Part shown: piece after piece, positions 1-13,960 of the stretch
How the letters are laid out: every line of letters begins with the position of its first letter
How positions within the stretch are numbered: position 1 is the stretch's first letter
Notes under the pieces: generated by a model
Seen by the model: the letters and a program-made list of their open reading frames with translations, nothing else
The model's database searches: none
What the model was told of the DNA's origin: nothing
NCBI RefSeq assembly: GCF_964340395.1
Contig: NC_135559.1
Span: 15,704,563 to 15,768,562 of the forward strand
Direction: 5' to 3'
Length of the DNA stretch: 64,000 bases
Source: Glandiceps talaboti
Lineage: Eukaryota > Hemichordata > Enteropneusta > Spengelidae
Program-made: the position numbers and the translations under genes

Positions 1-783
1 GTGATTTAGGTTGGGTAGCTATGGGATAGATGATCAGGGGTGTAATGATTAAGGTTGGGTAGCTATGGGATAGATGATTAGGGGTGGAATGATTTAGGTT
101 GGGTAGGTATGGCATAGACGATCAGGGATGTAGTGATTTAGGTTGGGTAGCTATGGAATAGATGATCAGGGGCGTAGTGATTTAGGTTGGGTAGCTATGG
201 GATAGATGATCAGGGGTGTAATGATTTAGGTTGGGTAGCTATGGAATAGATAATCAGGGATGTAAGGATTTGGGTTGGGTTGATGTGGGATAGATGATCA
301 GGGGATGTAATGATTTAGGTTGGGTAGCTATGGGATAGATTATCAGGGATATAATGATTTAGGTTGGGTAGTTATGGGATAGATGATCAGGGATGTAGTG
401 ATTTAGGTTGAGTAGCTATGGGATAGATGATCAGGGATGTAGTGATTTCGGTTGGGTAGCTATGGGATAGACGATCAGGGATGTAATGATTTAGGTTGGG
501 TAGGTATTGGTGGATAGATGATCAGGGATGTAGTGATTTAGGTTGGGTAGCTATGGGATCGAAGATCTGGGATGTAATGATTTAGGTTGGGTAGCTATGG
601 GATAGATGATCAGGGATGTATTGATTTAGGTTGATAGCTATGGAATAGATAATCAGGGATGTAAGGATTTGGGTTGGGTAGATATGGGATAGATGATCAG
701 GGATGTAATGATTTAGGTTGGGTAGCTATGGGATAGATGATCAGGGATGTAAGGATTTAGGTTGGGTAGCTATGGGGTAGATG

Positions 784-2456
784 ATCAGATGTGTAATGAT
801 TTAGGTTGGGTAGTTATGGGGTAGATGATCAGGTGCGTAATGATTTAGGTTGGGTAGTTATGGGATAGATGATCAGGGGTGTAATGATTTAGGTTGGGTA
901 GCTATCGGATAGATGATCAGGGATTTACGGATTTAAGTTGGGTAGCTATGGGATAGATGATTAGGGGTGGAATGATTTAGGTTGGGTAGGTATGGGATAG
1001 ACGATCAGGGATGTAGTGATTTAGGTTGGGTAGCTATGGAATAGATGATCAGGGACGTAGTGATGTAGGTTGGGTAACTATGGGATAGATGATCAGGGGT
1101 GTAATGATTTAGGTTGGGTAGTTATTGAATAGATGATCAGGGATGTAATGATTTAGGTTGGGTAGCTATTGGATAGATGATCAGGGATGTGGTGATTTAG
1201 GTTGAGTAGCTATGGGATAGATGATCAGGGATGTAGTGATTTAGGTTGGGTAGCTATTGGATAGATGATCAGGGATGTAGTGATTTAGGTTGGGTAGCTA
1301 TGGGGTAGATGATCAGGGATGTACGGGTTTAGTTTCGGTAGCTATGGGATAGATGATGTGGTATGTAGTGATTTATTTTGGGTAGCTATGGGATAGATGA
1401 TCAGGGATGTAATGATTTAGGTTGGGCAGCTATGGAATAGATAATCAGGGATGTAAGGATTTGGGTTGGGTAGATGTGGGATAGGTGATCAGGGATGTAA
1501 TGATTTAGGTTGGGTAGTTATGGGATAGATGATCAGGGGTGTAATGATTTAGGTTGGGTAGTTATGGGATAGATGATCAGGGATGGAATGATTTAGGTTG
1601 TGTAGCTATGGGGTAGATGATCAGATGTGTAATGATTTAGGTTGGGTAGTTATGGGGTAGATGATCAGGTGCGTAATGATTTAGGTTGGGTAGTTATGGG
1701 ATAGATGATCAGGGGTGTAATGATTTAGGTTGGGTAGCTATCGGATAGATGATCAGGGATTTACGGATTTAAGTTGGGTAGCTATGGGATAGATGATTAG
1801 GGGTGGAATGATTTAGGTTGGGTAGGTATGGGATAGACGATCAGGGATGTAGTGATTTAGGTTGGGTAGCTATGGAATAGATGATCAGGGACGTAGTGAT
1901 GTAGGTTGGGTAACTATGGGATAGATGATCAGGGGTGTAATGATTTAGGTTGGGTAGTTATTGAATAGATGATCAGGGATGTAATGATTTAGGTTGGGTA
2001 GCTATTGGATAGATGATCAGGGATGTGGTGATTTAGGTTGAGTAGCTATGGGATAGATGATCAGGGATGTAGTGATTTAGGTTGGGTAGCTATTGGATAG
2101 ATGATCAGGGATGTAGTGATTTAGGTTGGGTAGCTATGGGGTAGATGATCAGGGATGTACGGGTTTAGTTTCGGTAGCTATGGGATAGATGATGTGGTAT
2201 GTAGTGATTTATTTTGGGTAGCTATGGGATAGATGATCAGGGATGTAATGATTTAGGTTGGGCAGCTATGGAATAGATAATCAGGGATGTAAGGATTTGG
2301 GTTGGGTAGATGTGGGATAGATGATCAGGGGATGTAATGATTTAGGTTGGGTAGCTATGGGATAGATGATCAGGGATGTAATGATTTAGGTTGGGTAGTT
2401 ATGGGATAGGTGATCAGGGATGTAATGATTTAGGTTGGGTAGTTATGGGATAGATG
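784..2456 (+). repeat. 836-bp higher-order repeat, two copies
   Basis: A distinctive run of variant units (CAGATGTGTAATG, then CAGGTGCGTAATG, then GCTATCGGATAG, GATTTACGG and GATTAGGGGTGG) starts near 783 and recurs in the same order near 1619. The offset of 836 bp equals 19 units of 44 bp. The two copies are nearly identical over several hundred bases, whereas neighbouring 44-bp units differ more. This is the signature of a recent block duplication inside the satellite. Confidence 0.8.
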
Positions 2457-5400
2457 ATCAGGGGTGTAATGATTTAGGTTGGGTAGTTATGGGATAGATG
2501 ATCAGGGATGGAATGATTTAGGTTGTGTAGCTATGGGATAGACGATCAGGGATGTAGTGATTTAGGTTGGGTAGCTATGGGATAGATGATCAGGGACGTA
2601 GTGATTCAGGTTGGGAAGCTATGGGATAGATGATCAGAGGTGTAATGATTTAGGTTGGGTAGTTATTGAATAGATGATCAGGGATGTAATGATTTAGGTT
2701 GGGTAGCTATGGGATAGATGATCAGGGATGTACGGATTTAGGTTGGGTAGCTATAGGATAGATGATTTGGTATGTAGTGATTTAGGTTGGGTAGCTATGG
2801 GATAGATGCTCAGGGATGTAATGATTTAGGTTGGGTAGCTATGGAATAGATAATCAGGGATGTAAGGATTTGGGTTGGGTAGATATGGGATAGATGATCA
2901 GGGATGTAATGGTTTAGGTTGGGTAGTTATGGGAAAGATGATCAGGGATGTAATGATTTAGGTTGGGTAGTTATGGGATAGATGATCAGGGGTGTAATGA
3001 TGTTCGTTGGGTAGTTATGGGATAGATGATCAGGGGTGTAATGATTTAGGTTGGGTAGCTATGGGATAGATGATCAGGGATATACGGATTTAGGTTGGGT
3101 AGCTATGGGATAGATGATCAGGGATGTAATGATTTAGGTTGGGTAGTTATGGAAAAGATGCTCAAGGATGTAATGATTTAGGTTGTGTAGCTATGGGATA
3201 GACGATCAGGGATGTAGTGATTTTATAGGTTGGGTAGCTACGGGATAGATGATCAGGGACGTAGTGATTTAGGTTCTGTAGCTATGGGATAGATGATCAG
3301 GGGTGTAATAATTTAGGTTGGGTAGTTATGTAATAAATGATCAGGGATGTAATGATTTAGGTTGGGTAGCTATGGAATAGATAATCAGGGATGTAAGGAT
3401 TTGGGTTGGGTAGCTATGGGATAGATGATGTGGTATGTAGTGCTTTAGGTTGGGTAGCTATGGGATAGATGATCATGGATGTAATGATTTAGGCTGGGTA
3501 GCTATGGAATAGATAATCAGGGATGTAAGGATTTGGGTTGGGTAGATATGGGATAGATGATCAGGGGATGTAATGATTTAGGTTGGGTAGCTATGGGATA
3601 GATGATCAGGGGATGTAATGATTTAGGTTGGGTAGCTATGGGATAGATGATCAGGGATGTAATGATTTAGGTTGGGTAGTTATGGGATAGATGATCAGGG
3701 GTGTAATGATTTAGGTTGGGTAGTTATGGGATAGATGATCAGGGGTGTAATGGTTTAGGTTGGATAGCTATGGGATAGATGATCAGGGGTGTAATGGTTT
3801 AGGTTGGGTAGCTATGGGATAGATGATCAGGGGTGTAATCATTTAGGTTGGGTAGTTATGGGATAGATGATCAGGGGTGTAATGATTTAGGTTGGGTAGT
3901 TATGGGATAGATGATCAGGGGTGTAATGATTTGGTTGGGTAGCTATGGGATAGATGATCAGGGATTTACGGATTTAGGTTGGGTAGCTATGGGATAGATG
4001 ATCAGGGATGTAATGATTTACGTTGGGTAGTTATGGAATAGATGCTCAGGGATGTAATGATTTAGGTTGTGTAGCTATGGGATAGACGATCAGGGATGTA
4101 GTGATTTAGGTTGGGTAGCTACGGGATAGATGGTCAGGGATGTAGTGATTTAGGTTGGGTAGCTATGGGATAGATGATCAGGGGTGTAATGATTTAGGTT
4201 TGGTAGTTATGGAATAGATTATCAGGGATGTAATGATTTGGGTTTGGTAGCTATGGGGTAGATGATCAGGGGTGTAAGGATTTGGGTTGGGTAGATATGG
4301 GATAGATGATCAGGGATGTAATGATTTAGGTTGGGTAGTTATGGGATAGATGATCAGGGGTGTAATGATGTTGGTTGGGTAGTTATGGGATAGATGATCA
4401 GGGGTGTAATGATTTAGGTTGGGTAGCTATGGGATAGATGATCAGGGATATACGGATTTAGGTTGGGTAGCTATGGGATAGATGATCAGGGATGTAATGA
4501 TTTAGGTTGGGTAGTTATGGAAAAGATGCTCAAGGATGTAATGATTTAGGTTGTGTAGCTATGGGATAGACGATCAGGGATGTAGTGATTTTATAGGTTG
4601 GGTAGCTACGGGATAGATGATCAGGGACGTAGTGATTTAGGTTCTGTAGCTATGGGATAGATGATCAGGGGTGTAATGATTTAGGTTGGGTAGTTATGGG
4701 AAAGATGATGAGGGATGTAATGATTTAGGTTGGGTAGTTATGGGATAGATGATCAGGGGTGTAAGGATTTGGGTTTGGTAGCTATGGGGTAGATGATCAG
4801 GGGTGTAAGGATTTGGGTTGGGTAGATATGGGATAGATGATCAGGGATTTAATGATTTAGGTTGGTAGCTATGGCATAGATGATGAGGGATGTAATGATT
4901 TAGGTTGGGTAGCTATGGGATAGGTGGTCATGGATTTAATGATTTAGGTTGGGTATCTATGGGATAGACGATCAGGGATGTAATGATTTAGGTTGGGTAG
5001 CTATGGGATAGATGATCAGGGATGTAGTGATTTAGGTTGGGTAGCTATGGGATAGATGATCAGGGATATACGGATTTAGGTTGGGTAGCTATGGGATAGA
5101 TGATCAGGGATGTAATGATTTAGGTTGGGTAGTTATGGAAAAGATGCTCAAGGATGTAATGATTTAGGTTGTGTAGCTATGGGATAGACGATCAGGGATG
5201 TAGTGATTTTATAGGTTGGGTAGCTACGGGATAGATGATCAGGGACGTAGTGATTTAGGTTCTGTAGCTATGGGATAGATGATCAGGGGTGTAATAATTT
5301 AGGTTGGGTAGTTATGTAATAAATGATCAGGGATGTAATGATTTAGGTTGGGTAGCTATGGAATAGATAATCAGGGATGTAAGGATTTGGGTTGGGTAGC

Positions 5401-8400
5401 TATGGGATAGATGATGTGGTATGTAGTGCTTTAGGTTGGGTAGCTATGGGATAGATGATCAGGGATGTAATGATTTAGGTTGGGTAGTTATGGGATAGGT
5501 GATCAGGGATGTAATGATTTAGGTTGGGTAGTTATGGGATAGATGATCAGGGGTGTAATGATTTAGGTTGGGTAGTTATGGGATAGATGATCAGGGATGG
5601 AATGATTTAGGTTGTGTAGCTATGGGATAGACGATCAGGGATGTAGTGATTTAGGTTGGGTAGCTATGGGATAGATGATCAGGGACGTAGTGATTCAGGT
5701 TGGGAAGCTATGGGATAGATGATCAGAGGTGTAATGATTTAGGTTGGGTAGTTATTGAATAGATGATCAGGGATGTAATGATTTAGGTTGGGTAGCTATG
5801 GGATAGATGATCAGGGATGTACGGATTTAGGTTGGGTAGCTATAGGATAGATGATTTGGTATGTAGTGATTTAGGTTGGGTAGCTATGGGATAGATGCTC
5901 AGGGATGTAATGATTTAGGTTGGGTAGCTATGGAATAGATAATCAGGGATGTAATGATTTGGGTTGGGTAGATATGGGATAGATGATCAGGGATGTAATG
6001 GTTTAGGTTGGGTAGTTATGGGAAAGATGATCAGGGATGTAATGATTTAGGTTGGGTAGTTATGGGATAGATGATCAGGGGTGTAATGATGTTCGTTGGG
6101 TAGTTATGGGATAGATGATCAGGGGTGTAATGATTTAGGTTGGGTAGCTATGGGATAGATGATCAGGGATATACGGATTTAGGTTGGGTAGCTATGGGAT
6201 AGATGATCAGGGATGTAATGATTTAGGTTGGGTAGTTATGGAAAAGATGCTCAAGGATGTAATGATTTAGGTTGTGTAGCTATGGGATAGACGATCAGGG
6301 ATGTAGTGATTTTATAGGTTGGGTAGCTACGGGATAGATGATCAGGGACGTAGTGATTTAGGTTCTGTAGCTATGGGATAGATGATCAGGGGTGTAATAA
6401 TTTAGGTTGGGTAGTTATGTAATAAATGATCAGGGATGTAATGATTTAGGTTGGGTAGCTATGGAATAGATAATCAGGGATGTAAGGATTTGGGTTGGGT
6501 AGCTATGGGATAGATGATGTGGTATGTAGTGCTTTAGGTTGGGTAGCTATGGGATAGATGATCATGGATGTAATGATTTAGGCTGGGTAGCTATGGAATA
6601 GATAATCAGGGATGTAAGGATTTGGGTTGGGTAGATATGGGATAGATGATCAGGGGATGTAATGATTTAGGTTGGGTAGCTATGGGATAGATGATCAGGG
6701 GATGTAATGATTTAGGTTGGGTAGCTATGGGATAGATGATCAGGGATGTAATGATTTAGGTTGGGTAGTTATGGGATAGATGATCAGGGGTGTAATGATT
6801 TAGGTTGGGTAGTTATGGGATAGATGATCAGGGGTGTAATGGTTTAGGTTGGATAGCTATGGGATAGATGATCAGGGGTGTAATGGTTTAGGTTGGGTAG
6901 CTATGGGATAGATGATCAGGGGTGTAATCATTTAGGTTGGGTAGTTATGGGATAGATGATCAGGGGTGTAATGATTTAGGTTGGGTAGTTATGGGAAAGA
7001 TGATGAGGGATGTAATGATTTAGGTTGGGTAGTTATGGGATAGATGATCAGGGGTGTAATGATTTGGTTGGGTAGCTATGGGATAGATGATCAGGGATTT
7101 ACGGATTTAGGTTGGGTAGCTATGGGATAGATGATCAGGGATGTAATGATTTACGTTGGGTAGTTATGGAATAGATGCTCAGGGATGTAATGATTTAGGT
7201 TGTGTAGCTATGGGATAGACGATCAGGGATGTAGTGATTTAGGTTGGGTAGCTACGGGATAGATGGTCAGGGATGTAGTGATTTAGGTTGGGTAGCTATG
7301 GGATAGATGATCAGGGGTGTAATGATTTAGGTTTGGTAGTTATGGAATAGATTATCAGGGATGTAATGATTTGGGTTTGGTAGCTATGGGGTAGATGATC
7401 AGGGGTGTAAGGATTTGGGTTGGGTAGATATGGGATAGATGATCAGGGATGTAATGATTTAGGTTGGGTAGTTATGGGATAGATGATCAGGGGTGTAATG
7501 ATGTTGGTTGGGTAGTTATGGGATAGATGATCAGGGGTGTAATGATTTAGGTTGGGTAGCTATGGGATAGATGATCAGGGATATACGGATTTAGGTTGGG
7601 TAGCTATGGGATAGATGATCAGGGATGTAATGATTTAGGTTGGGTAGTTATGGAAAAGATGCTCAAGGATGTAATGATTTAGGTTGTGTAGCTATGGGAT
7701 AGACGATCAGGGATGTAGTGATTTTATAGGTTGGGTAGCTACGGGATAGATGATCAGGGACGTAGTGATTTAGGTTCTGTAGCTATGGGATAGATGATCA
7801 GGGGTGTAATGATTTAGGTTGGGTAGTTATGGGAAAGATGATGAGGGATGTAATGATTTAGGTTGGGTAGTTATGGGATAGATGATCAGGGGTGTAAGGA
7901 TTTGGGTTTGGTAGCTATGGGGTAGATGATCAGGGGTGTAAGGATTTGGGTTGGGTAGATATGGGATAGATGATCAGGGATTTAATGATTTAGGTTGGTA
8001 GCTATGGCATAGATGATGAGGGATGTAATGATTTAGGTTGGGTAGCTATGGGATAGGTGGTCATGGATTTAATGATTTAGGTTGGGTATCTATGGGATAG
8101 ACGATCAGGGATGTAATGATTTAGGTTGGGTAGCTATGGGATAGATGATCAGGGATGTAGTGATTTAGGTTGGGTAGCTATGGGATAGATGATCAGGGAT
8201 ATACGGATTTAGGTTGGGTAGCTATGGGATAGATGATCAGGGATGTAATGATTTAGGTTGGGTAGTTATGGAAAAGATGCTCAAGGATGTAATGATTTAG
8301 GTTGTGTAGCTATGGGATAGACGATCAGGGATGTAGTGATTTTATAGGTTGGGTAGCTACGGGATAGATGATCAGGGACGTAGTGATTTAGGTTCTGTAG

Positions 8401-8600
8401 CTATGGGATAGATGATCAGGGGTGTAATAATTTAGGTTGGGTAGTTATGTAATAAATGATCAGGGATGTAATGATTTAGGTTGGGTAGCTATGGAATAGA
8501 TAATCAGGGATGTAAGGATTTGGGTTGGGTAGCTATGGGATAGATGATGTGGTATGTAGTGCTTTAGGTTGGGTAGCTATGGGATAGATGATCAGGGATG
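2340..8600 (+). repeat. 3.1-kb higher-order repeat blocks
   Basis: Rare unit variants recur at matching offsets. The word GTTCTGTAGC occurs at 3273, 4641, 5259, 6362, 7774 and 8392, giving pairs separated by 3089 bp (3273 to 6362) and 3133 bp (4641 to 7774 and 5259 to 8392). GATGTTCGTTGGG at about 2999 recurs at about 6088 (also 3089). The difference of 44 between the two offsets equals one unit gained or lost. The blocks contain smaller repeated segments of about 620 and 1370 bp. Confidence 0.8.
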
Positions 8601-11600
8601 TAATGATTTAGGCTGGGTAGCTATGGAATAGATAATCAGGGATGTAAGGATTTGGGTTGGGTAGATATGGGATAGATGATCAGGGGATGTAATGATTTAG
8701 GTTGGGTAGCTATGGGATAGATGATCAGGGGATGTAATGATTTAGGTTGGGTAGCTATGGGATAGATGATCAGGGATGTAATGATTTAGGTTGGGTAGTT
8801 ATGGGATAGATGATCAGGGGTGTAATGATTTAGGTTGGGTAGTTATGGGATAGATGATCAGGGGTGTAATGGTTTAGGTTGGATAGCTATGGGATAGATG
8901 ATCAGGGGTGTAATGGTTTAGGTTGGGTAGCTATGGGATAGATGATCAGGGGTGTAATGATTTAGGTTGGGTAGTTATGGGATAGATGATCAGGGGTGTA
9001 ATGATTTAGGTTGGGTAGTTATGGGAAAGATGATGAGGGATGTAATGATTTAGGTTGGGTAGTTATGGGATAGATGATCAGGGGTGTAAGGATTTGGGTT
9101 TGGTAGCTATGGGGTAGATGATCAGGGGTGTAAGGATTTGGGTTGGGTAGATATGGGATAGATGATCAGGGATTTAATGATTTAGGTTGGTAGCTATGGC
9201 ATAGATGATGAGGGATGTAATGATTTAGGTTGGGTAGCTATGGGATAGGTGGTCATGGATTTAATGATTTAGGTTGGGTATCTATGGGATAGACGATCAG
9301 GGATGTAATGATTTAGGTTGGGTAGCTATGGGATAGATGATCAGGGATGTAGTGATTTAGGTTGGGTAGCTATGGGATAGATGATCTGGAATGTAATGAT
9401 TGAGGTTGGGTACCTATGGGATAGATGATCAGGGATGTATTGATTTAGGTTGATAGCTATGGAATAGATAATCAGGGATGTAAGGATTTGGGTTGGGTAG
9501 ATATGGGATAGATGATCAGGGATGTAATGATTTTGGTTGGGTAGCTATGGGATAGATGATCAGGGATTTACGGATTTAGGTTGGGTAGCTATGGGATAGA
9601 TGATCAGGGATGTAATGATTTAAGTTGGGTAGTTATGGAATAGATGCTCAGGGATGTAATGATATTGGTTGTGTAGCTATGGGATATACGATCAGGGATG
9701 TAGTGATTTAGGTTGGGTAGCTACGGGATAGATGATCAGGGATGTAGTTATTTAGGTTGGGTAGCTATGGGATTGATGATCAGGGGTGTAATGATTTAGG
9801 TTGGGTAGTTATGGAATAGATTATCAGGGATGTAATGATTTAGGTTGGGTAGATATGGGATAGATGATCAGGGATGTAATGATTTAGGTTGGTAGCTATG
9901 GCATAGAGGTTGAGGGATGCAATGATTTAGGTTGGGTAGCTATGAGATGGGTGGTCATGGATTTAATGATTTAGGTTGGGTTAGTTATGGAATAGATGCT
10001 CAGGGATGTAATGATTTAGGTTGTGTAGCTATGGGATAGACGATCAGGGATGTAGTGATTTAGGTTCCGTAGCTATGGGATAGATGATCAGGGACGTAGT
10101 GATTTAGGTTGGGTAGCTATGGGATAGATGATCAGGGGTGTAATGATTAAGGTTGGGTAGCTATGGGATAGATGATTAGGGGTGGAATGATTTAGGTTGG
10201 GTAGGTATGGCATAGACGATCAGGGATGTAGTGATTTAGGTTGGGTAGCTATGGAATAGATGATCAGGGACGTAGTGATTTAGGTTTGGTAGCTATGGGA
10301 TAGATGATCAGGGGTGTAATGATTTAGGTTGGGTAGTTATTGAATAGATGATCAGGGATGTAGTGATTTAGGTTGAGTAGCTATGGGATAGATGATCAGG
10401 GATGTAGTGATTTAGGTTGGGTAGCTATGGGATAAACGATCAGGGATGTAATGATTTAGGTTGGGTAGCTATTGGATAGATGATCAGGGATGTAGTGATT
10501 TAGGTTGGGTAGCTATGGGATCGATGATCTGGGATGTAATGATTTAGGTTGGGTAGCTATGGGATAGATGATCAGGGATGTATTGATTTAGGTTGATAGC
10601 TATGGAATAGATAATCAGGGATGTAAGGATTTGGGTTGGGTAGATATGGGATAGATGATCAGTGATGTAATGATTTAGGTTGGGTAGCTATGGGATAGAT
10701 GATCATGGATGTAAGGATTTAGGTTGGGTAGTTATGGGATAGATGATCAGGGATGTAATGATTTGGGTTGGGTAGTTATGGGAAAGATGATCAGGGATGT
10801 AATGATTTAGGTTTGGTAGTTATGGGGTAGATGATCAGGGGTGTAATGATTTAGGTTGGGTAGGTATGGGATAGACGATCAGGGATGTAGTGATTTAGGT
10901 TGGGTAACTATGGGATAGATGATCTGGGATGTAATGATTTAGGTTGGGTAGCTATGGGATAGATGATCAGGGATGTATTGATTTGGGTTGGGTAGATATG
11001 GGATAGATGATCAGGGATGTAATGATTTAGGTTGGGTAGCTATGGGATAGATGATCAGTAATGTAAGGATTTAGGTTGGGTAGTTATGAGATAGATGATC
11101 AGGGATGTAATGATTTGGGTTGGGAAGTTATGATCAAGATGATCAGGGATGTAGTGATTTAGGTTGGGTAGTTATGGGGTAGATGATCAGGGGTGTAATG
11201 ATTTAGGTTGGGTAGTTATGGGATAGATGATCAGGGGTGTAATGATTTAGGTTGGGTAGCTATCGGATAGATGATCAGGGATTTACGGATTTAAGTTGGG
11301 TAGTTATGAAATAGATGCTCAGGGATATAATGATTTAGGTTGTGTAGCTATGGGATAGACGATCAGGGATGTAGTGATTTAGGTTGGGTAGCTACGGGAT
11401 AGATGATCAGGGACGTAGTGATTTAGGTTGTGTAGCTATGGGATAGATGATCAGGGGTGTAATGATTTAGGTTGGGTAGTTATGAAATAGATGATCAGGG
11501 ATGTAATGATTTAGGTTGGGTAGCTATGGAGTAGATGATCAGGGATGTACGGGTTTAGTTTTGGTAGCTATGGGATAGATGATGTGGTATGTAGTGATTT

Positions 11601-11639
11601 AGGTTGGGTAGCTATGGGATAGATGATCAGGGAATGTAA

Positions 11640-13960
11640 TGATTTAGGTTGGGTAGCTATGGGATAGATGATCAGGGATGTAATGATTTAGGTTGGGTAG
11701 TTATGGGATAGATGATCAGGGGTGTAATGATTTAGGTTGGGTAGTTTTGGGATAGATGATCAGGGGTGGAATGATTTAGGTTGGGTAGCTATTGGATAGA
11801 CGATCAGGGATGTAGTGATTTAGGTTGGGTAGCTATGGGATAGATGATCAGGGACGTAGTGATGTAGGTTGGGTAGCTATGGGATAGATGATCAGGGGTG
11901 TAATGATTTAGGTTGGGTAGTTATTGAATAGATGATCAGGGATGTAATGATTTAGGTTGGGTAGCTATGGGATAGATGATCAGGGATGTACGGATTTAGG
12001 TTGGGTAGCTATGGGATAGATGATCTGGTATGTAGTGATTTAGGTTGGGTAGCTATGGGATAGATGATCAGGGATGTAATGATTTAGGTTGGGTAGCTAT
12101 GGAATAGGTAATCAGGGATGTAATGATTTAGGTTGGGTAGATATGGGATAGATGATCAGGGATGTAATGATTTAGGTTGGGTAGTTATGGGAAAGATGAT
12201 CAGGGATGTAATGATTTAGGTTGGGTAGTTACTGGTTAGATGATCAGGGGTGTAATGATTTAGGTTGGGTAGTTATGGGATAGATGATCAGGGGTGTAAT
12301 GATTTAGGTTGGGTAGGTATCGGATAGATGATCAGGGATTTACGGATTTAAGTTGGGTAGCTATGGGATAGATGATTAGGGGTGGAATGATTTAGGTTGG
12401 GTAGGTATGGGATAGACGATCAGGGATGTAGTGATTTAGGTTGGGTAGCTATGGAATAGATGATCAGGGACGTAGTGATTTAGGTTGGGTAGCTATGGAA
12501 TAGATGATCAGGGGTGTAATGATTTAGGTTGGTTAGTTATTGAATAGATGATCAGGGATGTAATGATTTAGGTTGGGTAGCTATGGGATAGATGATCAGG
12601 GATGTAGTGATTTAGGTTGAGTAGCTATGGGATAGATGATCAGGGATGTAGTGATTTAGGTTGGGTAGCTATGGGAAAGACGATCAGGGATGTAGTGATT
12701 TAGGTTGGGTAGCTATGGGATAGATGATCAGGGATGTAGTGATTTAGGTTGGGTAGCTATGGGATAGATGATCTGGGATGTAGTGATTTAGGTTGGGTAG
12801 CTATGGGATAGATGATCAGGGATGTATTGATTTAGGTTGATAGCTATGGAATAGATAATCAGGGATGTAAGGATTTGGGTTGGGTAGATATGGGATAGAT
12901 GATCAGGGATGTAATGATTTAGGTTGGGTAGCTATGGGATAGATAATCAGTAATGTAAGGATTTAGGTTGGGTAGTTATGGGATAGATGATCAGGGATGT
13001 AATGATTTGGGTTGGGAAGTTATGGGAAAGATGATCAGGGATGTAATGATTTAGGTTGGGTAGTTATGGGGTAGATGATCAGGGGTGTAATGATTTAGGT
13101 TGGGTAGTTATGGGATAGATGATCAGGGGTGTAATGATTTAGGTTGGGTAGCTATCGATAGATGATCAGGGATTTACGGATGTAAGTTGGGTAGTTATGG
13201 AATAGATGCTCAGGGATGTAATGATTTAGGTTGTGTAGCTATGGGATAGACGATCAGGGATGTAGTGCTTTAGGTTGGGTAGCTACGGGATAGATGATCA
13301 GGGACGTAGTGATTTAGGTTGTGTAGCTATGGGATAGATGATCAGGGGTGTAATGATTTAGGTTGGGTAGTTATGGAATAGATCATCAGGGATGTAATGA
13401 TTTAGGTTGGGTAGCTATGGAGTAGATGATCAGGGATGTACGGGTTTAGTTTGGGTAGCTATGGGATAGATGATGTGGTATGTAGTGATTTAGGTTGGGT
13501 AGCTATGGGATAGATGATCAGGGATGTAATGATTTAGGTTGGGTAGCTATGGAATAGATGATCAGGGGATGTAATGATTTAGGTTGGGTAGCTATGGGAT
13601 AGATTATCAGGGATGTAATGATTTAGGTTGGATAGTTATGGGATAGATGATCAGGGGTGTAATGATTTAGGTTGGGTAGTTTTGGGATAGATGATCAGGG
13701 GTGGAATGATTTAGGTTGGGTAGCTATTGGATATACGATCAGGGATGTAGTGATTTAGGTTGGGTAGCTATGGGATAGATGATCAGGGACGTAGTGATGT
13801 AGGTTGGGTAGCTATGGGATAGATGATCAGGGGTGTAATGATTTAGGTTGGGTAGTTATTGAATAGATGATCAGGGATGTAATGATTTAGGTTGGGTAGC
13901 TATGGGATAGATGATCAGGGATGTACGGATTTAGGTTGGGTAGCTATAGGATAGATGATC
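11640..13960 (+). repeat. 1935-bp spaced satellite repeat
   Basis: The variant GTAGTTTTGGGATAG at about 11741 recurs at about 13676, an offset of 1935 bp (about 44 units). It is followed in both places by GGGGTGGAATG and GCTATTGGATA in the same order. The copies differ more from each other than those of the 1762-bp blocks, so this duplication is probably older. Confidence 0.6.
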